In this document: positions 1-11,125 of the stretch, one piece after another
Layout: the number at the start of each line of letters is the position of its first letter
Numbering within the stretch: the stretch's first letter is position 1
DNA from: Eustoma russellianum
Lineage: Eukaryota > Streptophyta > Magnoliopsida > Gentianales > Gentianaceae
Assembly: GCA_036186865.1 (NCBI GenBank)
Contig: AP025075.1
Location: 22,098,522-22,162,521 of the forward strand
Direction of reading: 5' to 3'
DNA length: 64,000 bases
Notes under the pieces: model-generated
Seen by the model: only the letters and a program-made list of their open reading frames with translations
Databases searched by the model: none
What the model was told of the DNA's origin: nothing
Translations under genes and position numbers: made by a program

Positions 1-31
1 GTCTCATTCCAGTAACTCTCACCCACAGTAA

Positions 32-631
32 CACCTGGAGTACTCTCCTACTCGGCCTGAATATTACTCCAGGCATCAGGCCGAATTTATGGCTGAGGCA
101 AGGCGTCCAGAACAAAAGTCTAGTCACCAGGGCTTAAAATGTACTCAGAAAGCTTTCTTGCCATTCAAGCATGGCAAAAAAGTTGACAATAAAGGCAAAG
201 CACCGTTGCAGGAAAGGTGCTCTATCAAGATTCGGTTAGGAGGCCGAGGAAAGGAAAGGAACTCTCTGCTGGCTTCAAAAGCTCATATCCTTTCCTACAT
301 GAGGAAAAAATCTTTGGCAAAGGAACCCCAGCCTCTGGCTAGACCGATCCACAAAAGAAACCACCGACTGTACTACCTTTATCATCATGATATTGGACAT
401 GATACAGAAGACTGTAGGCAGCTCGGGCAAGAGATTGGGCGTCTTATCGAGCTGGGTCACCTGCAACGTTTCTATAATCCGAGGTCTAGGCTCCACAACA
501 GGCTAGACTTTGGTAAACTCCCTCCGGATAAGAGTTGTAAACCTGGGTCTCATCATGGGTTGCCAAGTGATGAGGACTCAGATCCTGATGAAAGGGGGTT
601 ACGGGTTCCTGAGCATATAAGACTGACGTAA
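32..631 (+). pseudogene. Ty3/gypsy (Tat-like) gag fragment, C-terminal part
   Basis: This is the C-terminal part of a retrotransposon Gag, the structural protein that packages element RNA. The frame is open from just after a stop at 29-31; the first ATG is at 89. The recognisable part is the block YYLYHHDIGHDTEDC followed by an arginine/leucine-rich helix (residues about 93-125 from that ATG). It matches the plant Tat/Athila-type gag pattern C-x-F-H-x3-G-H-x-T-x2-C. The first cysteine position is Tyr here, so the knuckle is probably dead. No protease or RT coding follows: the next landmarks are a polypurine tract and a tandem repeat. That suggests a gag-only (TR-GAG-like) element or a pol deletion. 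The 5' part lies outside the window. Confidence 0.75.
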
Positions 632-827
632 CAGCAAAAGTTCATGATTCAAATCTAATCACGGTCTATTTCTTCTTGTGCTCATCCGGTATCTTTTGGC
701 TCAGCCTTATATTATCGAAGGATCAATTTCTTGTACTCAGCTGAGTATTCTTATTTGGCATTCAGCCAGGAAAGTTAAGTCACCATATGGTGCATGAAGC
801 AATAATCTATGCCTATCTATAACCCGC

Positions 828-842
828 AATGAAAGTGGGGGC
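828..842 (+). other. Candidate polypurine tract of the gag-only element
   Basis: A purine run, GAAAGTGGGGGCA, sits about 200 bp after the gag stop and immediately before the tandem repeat. Its position and composition fit the plus-strand primer site that precedes a 3' LTR. No clear TG dinucleotide start follows, so the LTR boundary is uncertain. Confidence 0.45.
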
Positions 843-846
843 ATAC

Positions 847-1372
847 CTCAGCAGGTCTGAGAGGTTGAGCAGGTCTCTACAAAATAGGACAGGTTTCCCG
901 ATATTCTAACTCAGTAGGACTGAGAGGTTGAGCAGGTCTCAACAATGGGTTAAGTTTCCCTATATTCTAACTCAGCAGGATTGAGAGGTTGAGCAGGTCT
1001 CAATAAAATGGGACAGGTTTTCCGATATTTCACCTCAGCAGGTCTGAGAGATTGAGCAGGTCTCAACAATATGGGACAGGTTTCCCGATATTCTAACTCA
1101 GCAGGACTGAGAGGTTGAGCAGGTCTCAACAATGGGTTAAGTTTCCCTATATTCTAACTCAGCAGGACTGAGAGGTTGAGCAGGTCTCAATAAAATGGGA
1201 CAGGTTTCCCGATATACTTACTCAGCAGGTCTGAGAGGTTGAGCAGTTCTCAACAAAATGGGACAGGTTTCCCGATATTCTAACTCAGCAGGATTGAGAG
1301 GTTGAGCAGGTCTCAACAAAATGGGACAAGTTTCCCGATATCCTAACTCAGCAGGTCTGAGAGGTTGAGGAG
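847..1372 (+). repeat. 61-63 bp tandem repeat, eight units plus a partial
   Basis: Each unit begins CTCAGCAGG and contains GAGAGGTTGAGCAGGTCTCA and a purine-rich core ending TTTCCCGATATTC. Units 2 and 5 share a variant with GGTTAAG and CCCTATATTC, and units 3 and 6 share CTCAATAAAATGGG. So a three-unit block has itself been duplicated. Open frames across it are simple products of the repeat. Tandem repeats near the 3' end or LTR are common in Tat-lineage elements. Confidence 0.9.
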
Positions 1373-2154
1373 GATATTTTAGAGGTTATTCCAGCCACAA
1401 TTTTCAATCCAGTTAACAACTCTTCAAGTTAACTAACGGAGATAATTTGAGGTCATCTAGACCCTTGGTGAAGATCCGCTTCATCAATTGTTGTTATTGT
1501 TGTTATGCATGCATCAATTATACAATAACGGGTGATCCAATAATGTTGTTCCTGTATCTTAAAAAATATTATCATACATAATTTTTTAGAACAATATTTT
1601 GAAAGATCATATGTAACAATATTTTTTTTATTCAATCGAGAATACAAATGATTAAATTCTTTTATTTTGTTTAGCTGAATGGTTCTTGAAATAAAAGTCT
1701 AAATGAACTAACGATATTTGAGTTATTATTATGTGGAATGAAACTGATTAAGAAATTAATTTAAAACTTAAAACTGATAAACATGCCACGTAGGCATTTG
1801 GTCATAGAAGTAAAAAAATGTTCTCGGTCTACTAGGTTCCCGCGTAGGATTTGAGAAGAAGATGAATCGTTTTAGGATCTGATGTTGGCTTTGTGTAAGA
1901 GGCTATTTCCACACTTCGTACTTGTAACCTCAACGTCGCAGCAAATTTATATGAAGGAGTAAATTACTAATTTAGTTGACGATATCCATAATTCAATCTA
2001 ACAATTTAGTTCTCTCAGAAAACCATTTCGGCATTTCCTTCAAGCTCCTCTTTGCAAAACACGCCGACGTTTATCCTCGCCCCGCTGCTCCATTTTCCTC
2101 TTAGTCTGAAGAAATTTCTCCGCGTGTTGAAGGAGTATGTAGAAATAAACAAAG
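1373..2154. other. AT-rich sequence without a visible gene
   Basis: No coding region, tRNA or clear repeat is visible. It lies between the tandem repeat and the GA-rich minisatellite, so it is probably inside the long LTR or 3' region of the gag-only element. Confidence 0.4.
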
Positions 2155-2240
2155 TGACCAGCCGAGCTGAGATGCCTAGCTGAAGTTAACAGAAACCAGC
2201 GACTAGCCGAGTTGGGATGCCTAACTGAAGTAAAAGAAAG
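2155..2240 (+). repeat. GA-rich minisatellite, left part
   Basis: Degenerate units of the type GCCGAGCTGAGATGCC recur. The same motif resumes at 4843 beyond the solo LTR, so the two parts were contiguous before that insertion. Confidence 0.7.
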
Positions 2241-2245
2241 AGTAC

Positions 2246-4837
2246 TGTCATACCCCGTAACTTTTAAGCACGGCTTTCAATATTTAGAAGTCAACATTAA
2301 ACACAACTTATGTAATAGCATAGGTTATGAGGCTTAGGAAAATAGAATATAGAAAAATAAGAAAAAGGGTTAAAAATGAGAATTAAGAAAATAAGGCGAA
2401 ATTACCAAAATGCCCCTCAACTAAATGATAGGGGAGTTACACAACACTTAGTATAATTCTCCATTAGCCTAAGGGGTCGGTTAAAAAACAGAGAAGGGGG
2501 GGGGGGTAGAAAACGCCTAGAGAGAGAGAAGAGAAGGAGGAAGGAGAAAGAAGAAGAAGAGAAGAGGAGGAGGAATAAGGAACAACCAAACTAGGTTCAA
2601 CCATTTCCTACATCCGGCAGTACACTCGTAAGACTAACTAGAAACAAAGGCAAGTAATCTTTCTATACGCTTTACGCAAATTTTGATACAATAGGCCCTA
2701 TGTTCTTATAAAGAGAAAACTTGGATCACACATTAGTAACTTTGATTTGGTTATGTTAAATGCTTTACTGTATGTAATTGTTGTTGTTGATTGAGTAAAG
2801 TTATGCTCTTTGGGCCAATATCTGAAAATGGTTATGTTGTGATCTTTGTTGTTAAATATGCCCATAAGTGTGTTATATGTAATGTGATCATTGTCTTGGT
2901 ATAAGTTCTTAAGTTTGGTAATTACACCTTAGATGTTTGAGAGTGTTTGCAGGGAGTTGAAGGATGAATGTTGGCTTTGTTGTAGACTTGTTGTGTTGAA
3001 GGTTTGAAGATATCTATGGAAGGTTGTGGGTGATAGAAGGCTTAGAGTGGATACTATTTTGCATGGTTGAGAATCAAGTCATGCTAGATGGGTGTTAAGC
3101 ATGATGAATCTAGGTGTTAAAATGGATCTTGAAGTGTTAAACATGAAAGGGGGAAGGAGGAAGATGATGGGAGGAAGTTACTGCAGAAAACTGCAGTCCT
3201 GGAACCGTCAGACCACTTCGAACACCTACTTTAGACGCTTCAAGTCACATTAGGTGCCTAAAGTAGGCGCGTTCAATATGTCCCAGTGCATCTCCGTACA
3301 CTTCGAACACTACATTAGGCACTTCATGTCAACATAAGGCGCTTCATGTAGGTGTTTGATGTATACGGCACACTCCCGAACACTTCGAACGGCTAGTATA
3401 GGCGCCTTATGTCCACTTTAGGCGCCTTAAGTGGCGTTCCAAGTATACTGAAAGTCTTTTTGGCCCATTAGGCACCCTATATATGTGTAATAACTTCATA
3501 CTCTTCATTTGAACATAAAATGCAAGAGTATTTGAGGTGTAATTGAGGAATGAATGTTAAGTTTGACTAAGTAAGAATAAGATTGAATCCCAAGTGAGTT
3601 AGTGAGACGAACGGACTTAGAAAGATACGAACATGGAGTGTTTGAGGTGCAAGTCCATATACTTGATATGTAAGATGTGTGTGTGTTACATGTTTGGTTT
3701 GAAGTTGCATGAGCATCCTGAATCATGACATGAGCATTTTGCATTTGACTTGAGAAGTGCTTTGCGAAAGAACATGTGTTTACAAGAAAAGACTAAAGTT
3801 TTCGAAAAGCAAACTATGGCTGCTGGTTGATCGCAGGGTATAAAAATCACGCCTGCGAAAGCAGGGTATAAAAGCGTGACATGTGAATCAACAGCAGGGT
3901 ATAAAGTATTTTATGGAGCCGTGGACCTACAGCACGGATATATGATGTAAGTAATGGGGCCGTGGACCTTTCAGCACGGGGTATAAAGTTATATGTTATG
4001 GGGCCATGGACCTTTTAGCACGGAGTATAAAGTTATGTTTGCTGTGGACTGATCACCCACAGGGTATAAAGTTCTGCTACGCGAAGAATATGATAAGAAG
4101 AGTTATAAAACGTTTTGTGAAATGACACGCACGACATGTTTACGAAAGACTACATATGCATGGGTGTTGTGTGTGGTTTTAAAGAAGTACATGCATCATG
4201 ATACACGAAGCATAAGATTTGACATGCAAGAAATGTGACTAGCTTATGTTCTGTTTATGTGGTATGTTATTTTAGTTACATGCTTGTTCTCGTATCCGCG
4301 TATCATTTATGTGATTTATCTGTTTTGAGGAATTGTTATCAAGATGCTATTTGTTAACCCGAGCACCTTATTTTGGGCAATGACTTATATACTGATGACT
4401 CGTCGTGTGTAATCCCATAAGGTGTATAGACGGGTTACTTGCTGGCAATATTTTCGCTAAGAACAAATACTCTATTTCCCTTTTCAGGTGAGCCAGTATA
4501 TGAAATGATATTTGTCGAAGACGATGGCGAGTGGGCTCAGTGGGATGATGGTCATGGAAGTAGATAGATTTTTGATTACTTCCTTTAATTTGGAAGACTT
4601 GATGTTTATTATGTTGTACCAATGGATATGTTAGACCACCACTGAACACGTTTTATTTCCGCTATATTGTTCTGGTTACATTAATGTTGGTGAAGTTTTA
4701 AATTTTACGACGTTTTCGCTGATTTATCTTACGTCATGAATGATGTACACTTGATCTGCTTTGACGCTTCGTAGTCCTCATAGTAGACTACGGCGGACGC
4801 ACTGGTTCCGATGCCAGTATCGGGCTGGGACGCTACA
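2246..4837 (+). mobile_element. Solo Ty3/gypsy LTR, 2592 bp, with perfect TSD
   Basis: The sequence starts TGTCATACCCCG and ends GGGACGCTACA. It is flanked on both sides by AGTAC (2241-2245 and 4838-4842), a perfect 5 bp target-site duplication. No internal region, primer-binding site or second LTR is present, so it is a solo LTR left by LTR-LTR recombination. The terminal phrase resembles the chromovirus LTR end at about 45409. Inside are a G run and GA-rich tract (2495-2570), a repeat region built on TTAGGCGCCT-like phrases (about 3200-3460) and a further repeat region at about 3825-4080. It splits the GA-rich minisatellite. Confidence 0.9.
3825..4080 (+). repeat. Tandem repeats inside the solo LTR
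   Basis: About 50 bp degenerate units share GGGGCCGTGGACCTTT, CAGCACGG and GTATAAAGTTAT. Three units are clear between about 3915 and 4035, with weaker ones on either side. Confidence 0.7.
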
Positions 4838-4842
4838 AGTAC

Positions 4843-5420
4843 CGAGCCGAGGTGCCATACCAAGGTGAGGATCAAAGACCAGAAAGATCAAAGAAGTGCC
4901 GAGCTGAGGTGCTAAGTCAAAGTAAGGCAGAAATAGAAGAAATACCGAACCGATGTGCCTAGCCGAGGTAAGGTCAGAGGTACTCGAGCTGAGAAGAAGT
5001 GCTGAGCTAAAAGATGCAGTACCGAGGTGACAGAAAGCAGTGTCCAAGTGAAACGATGCAATGATGAGATAAAGTACCGAGGTGAAAAGTGTTGGAATCT
5101 AGACGGAGTCCCAATCCAAAAGAAGAAGTGTTGATGTAAGCTGAAATGAGGAAAGACCAAGGTAATGAAGTATCTGAGCTAAAGGAAAGAATGCCGAAAC
5201 CAAGGTGACGAAGTGAAGGCACTAAAGGAAAACATCATTGAAGGATGCCAAGCTGAGGAGACGAGGTGAAGGCATAAACAAATAGGCCAAGCTGCGCTGA
5301 GCAAGACAACAACAGAACAAAGATTAACAGTAGCAACAGAGACTGCACTGCCGAGCTAAAATACTTAGACAAATAAGAAGCCTCAGAGGTAGCACTGAAG
5401 AGATAAACAGAGGCACAGTG
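4843..5420 (+). repeat. GA-rich minisatellite, right part
   Basis: Degenerate repeats of a GCCGAGCTGAGGTGCC-like motif continue the block interrupted at 2240. The long minus-strand frames here are only the pyrimidine-rich complement of the repeat. Confidence 0.7.
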
Positions 5421-5553
5421 CAATAAAAGTATTCATACGAATATACTGTACATACATCTGCTAGCTCAGTGGACCAATAAACAATAGTAAATAAGAATAT
5501 AGCCGTTAGAAATAGTCGTTGGTAGCTTGAGGTGTCTTACATCTTCCAAGTGT

Positions 5554-5620
5554 TATAAAAGGCAAACACTTTTACATTTCCAAGAGATGTTCTGATTGAA
5601 GAACTCAAAGTCTGAATAAA
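5554..5620 (+). promoter_or_regulatory. LTR-like TATA box and polyadenylation signal
   Basis: TATAAAA at 5554-5560 is followed 55 bp later by AATAAA at 5615-5620. Tight spacing of a TATA box and a poly(A) signal is typical of the U3-R part of an LTR. Together with the gag and tandem repeat upstream it suggests the end of the gag-only element's 3' LTR near 5.6-5.9 kb. The exact end is not visible. Confidence 0.4.
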
Positions 5621-5899
5621 ATTTTTACAACATTCAGCCTTCAAATTCTATCCTTCTATTTTACAATTGTTCTTACAAATTCTACAATATGTGCTACTCA
5701 AATGCTCTTCCAAATGCTTTAAACATGCTTTCGCATCTTCATACTTTGTAACATTGAAATTTCAACACCGCAAAATCTCTAGAGGATTTGTGTTTATGTC
5801 TGGTTATTCTCGGAGATTATTCTTTCTGTTGCGTGATCCTTTCTCCGAGGGAAATTTATGGAACTGAGAAGTACACTTTTGCCGCAATTTGAAGTCTGG

Positions 5900-8800
5900 C
5901 AACCTCAGTTTGCCCGAATTCTTCCCAAGCTCAAAAACAGGGAACAACACCGATCACTAATTGTCGTTGCCAGTTCAATAATAAGTAAATGCTAACCGAT
6001 AATAACCGTAACCCTAACCATAATTCTTACCATAAACTCTAACCCACCAATGACACCTTCCTTGTTAGCAATGTCTCTTAGGCATAATTAGCAATGACGC
6101 CTTTGAGCGTCTTAGGCGTCATTGTCAATGTCGCTTTACCTGTTTTTAGAATTTCTTTAAAAATATTTTATTTGTGAAAAAAGTTATTAAATCTATAATA
6201 TTTTTCGAAATTTCTCAGTTTCTTGTCTTAGGTATTTGAAGTTTTGTGAATATGCTAAAAAAGCTTGTGGAAAACTTAGAAATCATTTAAGATAGATTCC
6301 AAAGTTTGAATGTTGGTATTTGAATTAACTTTATATAAGTGTTGTGAGTTGGATTTGATTGATTAAATTGTTAATAAAATATATTTCAATAGTAATTGAG
6401 AAATATATTTTGTGATGGGTAACAATTGGTTTAGTTGGGCATGATTTCAAAATTAATAGTTGAGTTAATAGTTGGCATTTGTTATTTGATTAACAAGTAA
6501 TGATTTTAAAGCATGAGCACATTTAAATGTTGTAAGACTTACATTTAGTGTAGCATGCAAACGGTAACTAAACTAAATGTAAGGATACAATGAGTTGTGA
6601 TTTTGTTTAGATTATGGTGTGATTGAAAGATAAAAAAGATGTTTTCTTATGAATCTTGGTTTATAAGAAAATTGTTGGAATTCATCCTAAAGTTACATAG
6701 AGAGTGAAATCTATGCCCATTGTTGAAAGCCTTTTGAGTTGAATGACACCATAGCTTGTAGTTTGTTACTTGATGACTAATTAAAGTCGTATGGTTGATA
6801 GCATTTATATAGTAAAATGAACGTTGAATTTAGTTTAAGAATGAGGTGAACGTTGAATTTAGTTTAAGAATGAGGTTCTGTGGTTAATGTAGACATAAGA
6901 TTATGGAAAATATGAGGGTTTATTTTTCATGCTTGAATGAAAGTGAAAGTTATTTTTAATATGTGAAGTCGAACATGCGAATAGCTTGTATATGTTGTAT
7001 AACTTGTAAAAAAGTTTAGAAGGCTAAAGAAGAAAATTAGATCAATAATAAGTTAGTTGTTAACTTATTGTTCTAATTGGTTAATGTTTTGTTGTTTAAG
7101 CTTATGTGTAAGATAGGCTTTCTTGATGTATATGAAATTAATTCCATTTTGCATGTTGGTAAAGCTAACTTCATGATAAAGTTATTTATGATGAATGTTG
7201 ATTATTTTTGTTGAAGGATTTGGTTCATGGAAACATTATATTGTGTTTAAGTTTGATGGTTTGGTGGATAAAAACAAAACTTTAATCTTTCTATGCTTGC
7301 TTCTAGTTAATCTTTATGGACTGATAAGATGTTTTGTTGAGTGATTCATTGATAAGAATCGCTCAAGGAAACGACTTGAGAATGTGCTACCACTTGATAA
7401 ATGATACAACATAATGAATTTCTCATGAGTCTCCTTATGGATAAATCATAGACAGTGTGACGTATATGAGAGTAGTCAGGTAAGAACTAAGCATAAGTTA
7501 GTTCTTGTGACATCGACGGGAAAGATATTATTCTATTTAACGTGAGCTCTCTATAAAGGTAACCCAACCTGCTATTAGTACAGATACTACATACAAGGTT
7601 CAACGTGGTAAAACATGTCATGGAAGAGTTCTAATCAGCACTATCAAATTTGTCTGATGTAAGATTGTGCTTGCTGTAAGTTTTTGAGGGTGAGATTTTA
7701 AGAATCTCTTAGTGAAATTCATATCCATGTTTATGCTGGTGTGAGCAGTACACACTTGATGAGTTTTACGTACATAAGTATGGAGGTGGTGCTGCTTCTT
7801 ATGATAGTTTGAATAACTTAATAGAGCACTAATGAAAACTTGAGAATGAGTGCATGACCGACTTCGCACCACACCACAAAGTTATATGAAGTTAGACAAT
7901 GTATGTATTTTGGTTGTTTATATAAACAGTAGTGAAAATGATTCATGACGTCTATGTCATTTTATTTCTATTTATATAACTTTGTCTGTACTACTGACGA
8001 TTCAAGACATAAGTCATCGTATCCATTATGTGTCATTGTCTTCTTACTAATATAAGAGAGGTTAGTTTATAACTGTTGATGAATGTTCTTATATAAATGT
8101 TGGATCATGTATGGGAATGTTGAAAAAAACACATAAAAGTGCTTTAGAAAATACTCTAAATTTCTGTAAAAACATGTATGAAAGTTGATTGGAAAATAGA
8201 AGAAACTTTGATTGAATCAGTTTTGACCATACTATAAATATTAAGTTCGACATCAGAAGCAGAGCGTTTTGCGAGGATTTTTGAGTTCCGTTTCTGAGTT
8301 TGGTATAGTTCTGAATGCAGCACTAAACGTCTGGTGAATCCATTTGCCGAACGTTTGTCCTTAAGTTCAGTGAAATGTGTTCAATGAAATGTTCAAAAAT
8401 TTTGAATCATGTGTTCGATAAAAGTGATCAAACATTCGGTCGTTGGAGACAACAGAAAATTTATGTCTTTTGATGAAATGATGCAATATTTGTGGCTTGG
8501 GGCACCTCCTTTTAATCTTAAACGATCATAAACTAAATTAAGAAGTTAAATTCTACAGAGAGATATTAAATTAACTTCTTTCTTGTGAATTGAAGTTTAT
8601 GAAGGATCAAAAGGTTTTGAATTAAAAAAGGTTTTCCGAGCATAATTTCAAATGATCTTTGAAAAATCTTTTGAGTCTTTTGTGAAAACCTACGAATTTT
8701 TTTCCTTGTTTTCTTTCTTTCTCTGGTATTAAACACTTCAAATAAACAAGTTCAAACTTCATCTCATCGAGCAAATGAAAGCAAATGGAAGCAAGTCAGT

Positions 8801-9097
8801 CGTTATATACTAGGATCCATTTGTCATGTAGTTCACCTTGTTCATTGGTGGAATCAAAATTGCTTTTAAGAATTGTGTAACATTTGCTACGTCTCGACTA
8901 TTCTCATTCTTCTTGTATTATCATCTTTGTGTTTGGTTATGATACATTTGTATCCATTTTATAAAAGTAATCTCATCATTTTGAGAACTACTATCATTGA
9001 TGCACTCTTCCATCTGTTTAGATTTCTATTTTGTTTTGTTAGTTTGTCAGCATAGTTTTCATTTCAATTGCCATATTTTGTCTAAATTTCCAACTAA
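5900..9097. other. AT-rich intergenic DNA, no gene seen
   Basis: No coding region with recognisable homology is visible on either strand. Small features are a hairpin at 6092-6124 (10 bp arms CAATGACGCC and GGCGTCATTG) and a 29 bp tandem duplication at 6819-6876. Part of it may be old LTR sequence, but I could not define ends. Confidence 0.5.
6819..6876 (+). repeat. Perfect 29 bp tandem duplication
   Basis: Two adjacent identical copies begin GAACGTTGAATTTAG (6819-6847 and 6848-6876). Confidence 0.85.
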
Positions 9098-9339
9098 TTT
9101 TAACAAGCTATCTTTACTATACTTTATTGGCTTTTCAGGAATATGGTCCAGAGAACTATGAAAATGAATGGAATTGGAGGCCCCTCCATCTCCAGAATCA
9201 AGCCACCATCAAAAATGACAAGGGGATGAAGATTTTGCAGAGGAACAAGACTAAGTTATCTTTACTATACTTTGTTGGTCATTCAGCAAAATACGATATT
9301 ATTTGTAAAATAAAATAAGAAAATATATTAGTTGTAAAA

Positions 9340-9725
9340 TAAGGTTAACGAGGTTTAGGCAGGATATAAGGGCACCTTAGAGTATGCTTAAGGGCTTAGA
9401 TAGTCTCTAGACTTTAGCTTGAATTTGTACTTTTTTGCACTTTTTTGTTTCTGCCTTGGTCTTTCGTGCATATACATGGTTATGTATTTTAATAACTTTC
9501 TATTTATGTTCAATAAATTCATTCACTAGTACACTAACACACCATACGCATATTATTATGTCATCTATGCAGGTACATATTGATTTGGGGGTCTCACTGG
9601 AAGCAAACTCTCTATCATTTGGGATAGAGGTATCGTTTGCCTGTCTCTCACCCTCCTCAAACCCTAACGGCAGCTATTGATGTCATTGGAATATACTGAA
9701 TATACTTGTTGTTGTTGTAAAATAA
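9340..9725 (+). mobile_element. RTE-clade LINE 3' end relic
   Basis: The stretch GGGGGTCTCACTGGAAGCAA, a following CTCTCTATC phrase, CTCTCACCCTCC and a TGTTGTTGTTGT tail form the conserved 3' UTR of plant RTE LINEs. A second copy at 23098-23665 aligns through the same blocks and adds the RT C-terminus. This copy is 5'-truncated, with only traces of the coding end at its start. Confidence 0.7.
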
Positions 9726-10845
9726 ATTCGTCATATTAAAGAGTGTGCTGTAAAAAAAATTAAACTAAATACATTAATGAACATACGACAATATTTATAT
9801 TAGTAATTATGATATTGAATTGATTAAGTTTATAATCGTTTAACAAACCAATCCTTATTCTTCAGACATAGAGGCTAAAGAAAGAAAAGGGAGAAAAAAC
9901 TGAAAAATTGGGATTTACAGAAGGAAACAGTCACGAATACGTTTCCGTTTTCTATATTTCTTGCTACTGAAAACCTTTTCCCAATTCAAGTTCCTTGGAT
10001 ATCTTCCACTCCTCTTCCGCCTTCGGCTGCAATGGAGAGAAACTCTTCATGATTTTCTGATGTTGATATATATATATATATATATAAACAGTTTGCAAAA
10101 ACCATTTAGGTCTAGCGGTTGAATATCATTTATGTCAACAGTTTATGCAAATATTTGTTGCACTATAGAATCAAATATGACATTTTCATGAGTACATAAT
10201 GTTTTTTTAGGATGCTTTATTTTTCAGTTGCCTTTATCCTTCTTGCCAACTCAATAACAATGTCGTTAAAGATACTATAATTTTTCTGTCTTAGACTTGA
10301 TATGAATCACTGTCTGTTATTATTCTTTAGAATCAAACAGATGAACTGAATCACTAAGAACAACTTTTAATATTATTTTCTTTATTTAAAAATATTTAAA
10401 AAAATGAAAGGAAGTGACTAACAATAAAGAATATTGACCAAGTGGTTCATGATAGCACAAGAAAAGAAACTTAATTGATGCATATCTTATTATTTATTCC
10501 TGAATTTGATGCGTATCTTATTCTTTATTTCTCAAGGAGTCTATAGAGAATCAAATTGTGATGGTCAAGCTCAACCTGTGTCGCCGAAGAGGTCGCTTGC
10601 AATAATCGTCTTTTGTTGATGAACAAAATAAACTTATGAGTGAAAAGCCATAAGCAAAACATAGCTTATTTGTACTTTTAACTAATTATTTGGAATTGCA
10701 AAAGGTCATACTTTGATCTAAGAACTTCTATCGCCTCAGCCTCAAATAACTTTATAGAAGATGTAAATTAAAATCTCAACCGTCTCCTAGATTGATGAAA
10801 CTTTTATTAGACAACCCATAGAAAGTGTATGTTGCAAACTGAAAC
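9726..10845. other. Intergenic DNA, no gene seen
   Basis: AT-rich sequence with a short (TA)n run near 10068-10086. No recognisable coding, RNA or mobile feature was found. Confidence 0.4.
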
Positions 10846-11125
10846 AACCACAACAACATTATCCATTGCCTTAAAGGCTCCTTCCTGCCTATGGCGGTAT
10901 ATGAAAGGTCGGATGTACACAACCATACTCATGTGTTAAAAATACACAGAAGCTGTTTTCTGATGATCCATAATAAATGTGTCAAAGTGTGTCGATCAAC
11001 TGCTACTTCACAATATAAACAGTGTAAGTCATTTTGATTTATTTCATCATATTCCAAAGTCTGCATTTTGCTTTATTCCAAGTCAAAGAAGAATGTGTCC
11101 TTGACTCTATTGAAAGAAACTGAAT
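10846..11125 (-). mobile_element. SINE-like element with TTG tail, copy A
   Basis: On the minus strand this ends in a TTGTTGTGG-type tail. It shares blocks with 46866-47135 and 20452-20648, including GGTCGGATGTAC, CACACAGAAG-like and CATCATATTCCAAAGTC phrases. The tail and the preceding pyrimidine-rich block resemble the 3' ends of plant RTE LINEs and RTE-dependent SINEs. No tRNA-like A or B box is visible. Confidence 0.6.

Noticed and set aside
847..1372. CRISPR-like array
   Set aside because: The whole unit is repeated with no variable spacers, and the context is a plant retroelement.
6005..6052. Interstitial telomeric repeat
   Set aside because: Only two or three CCCTAA-like words with mismatches, not a TTTAGGG array.
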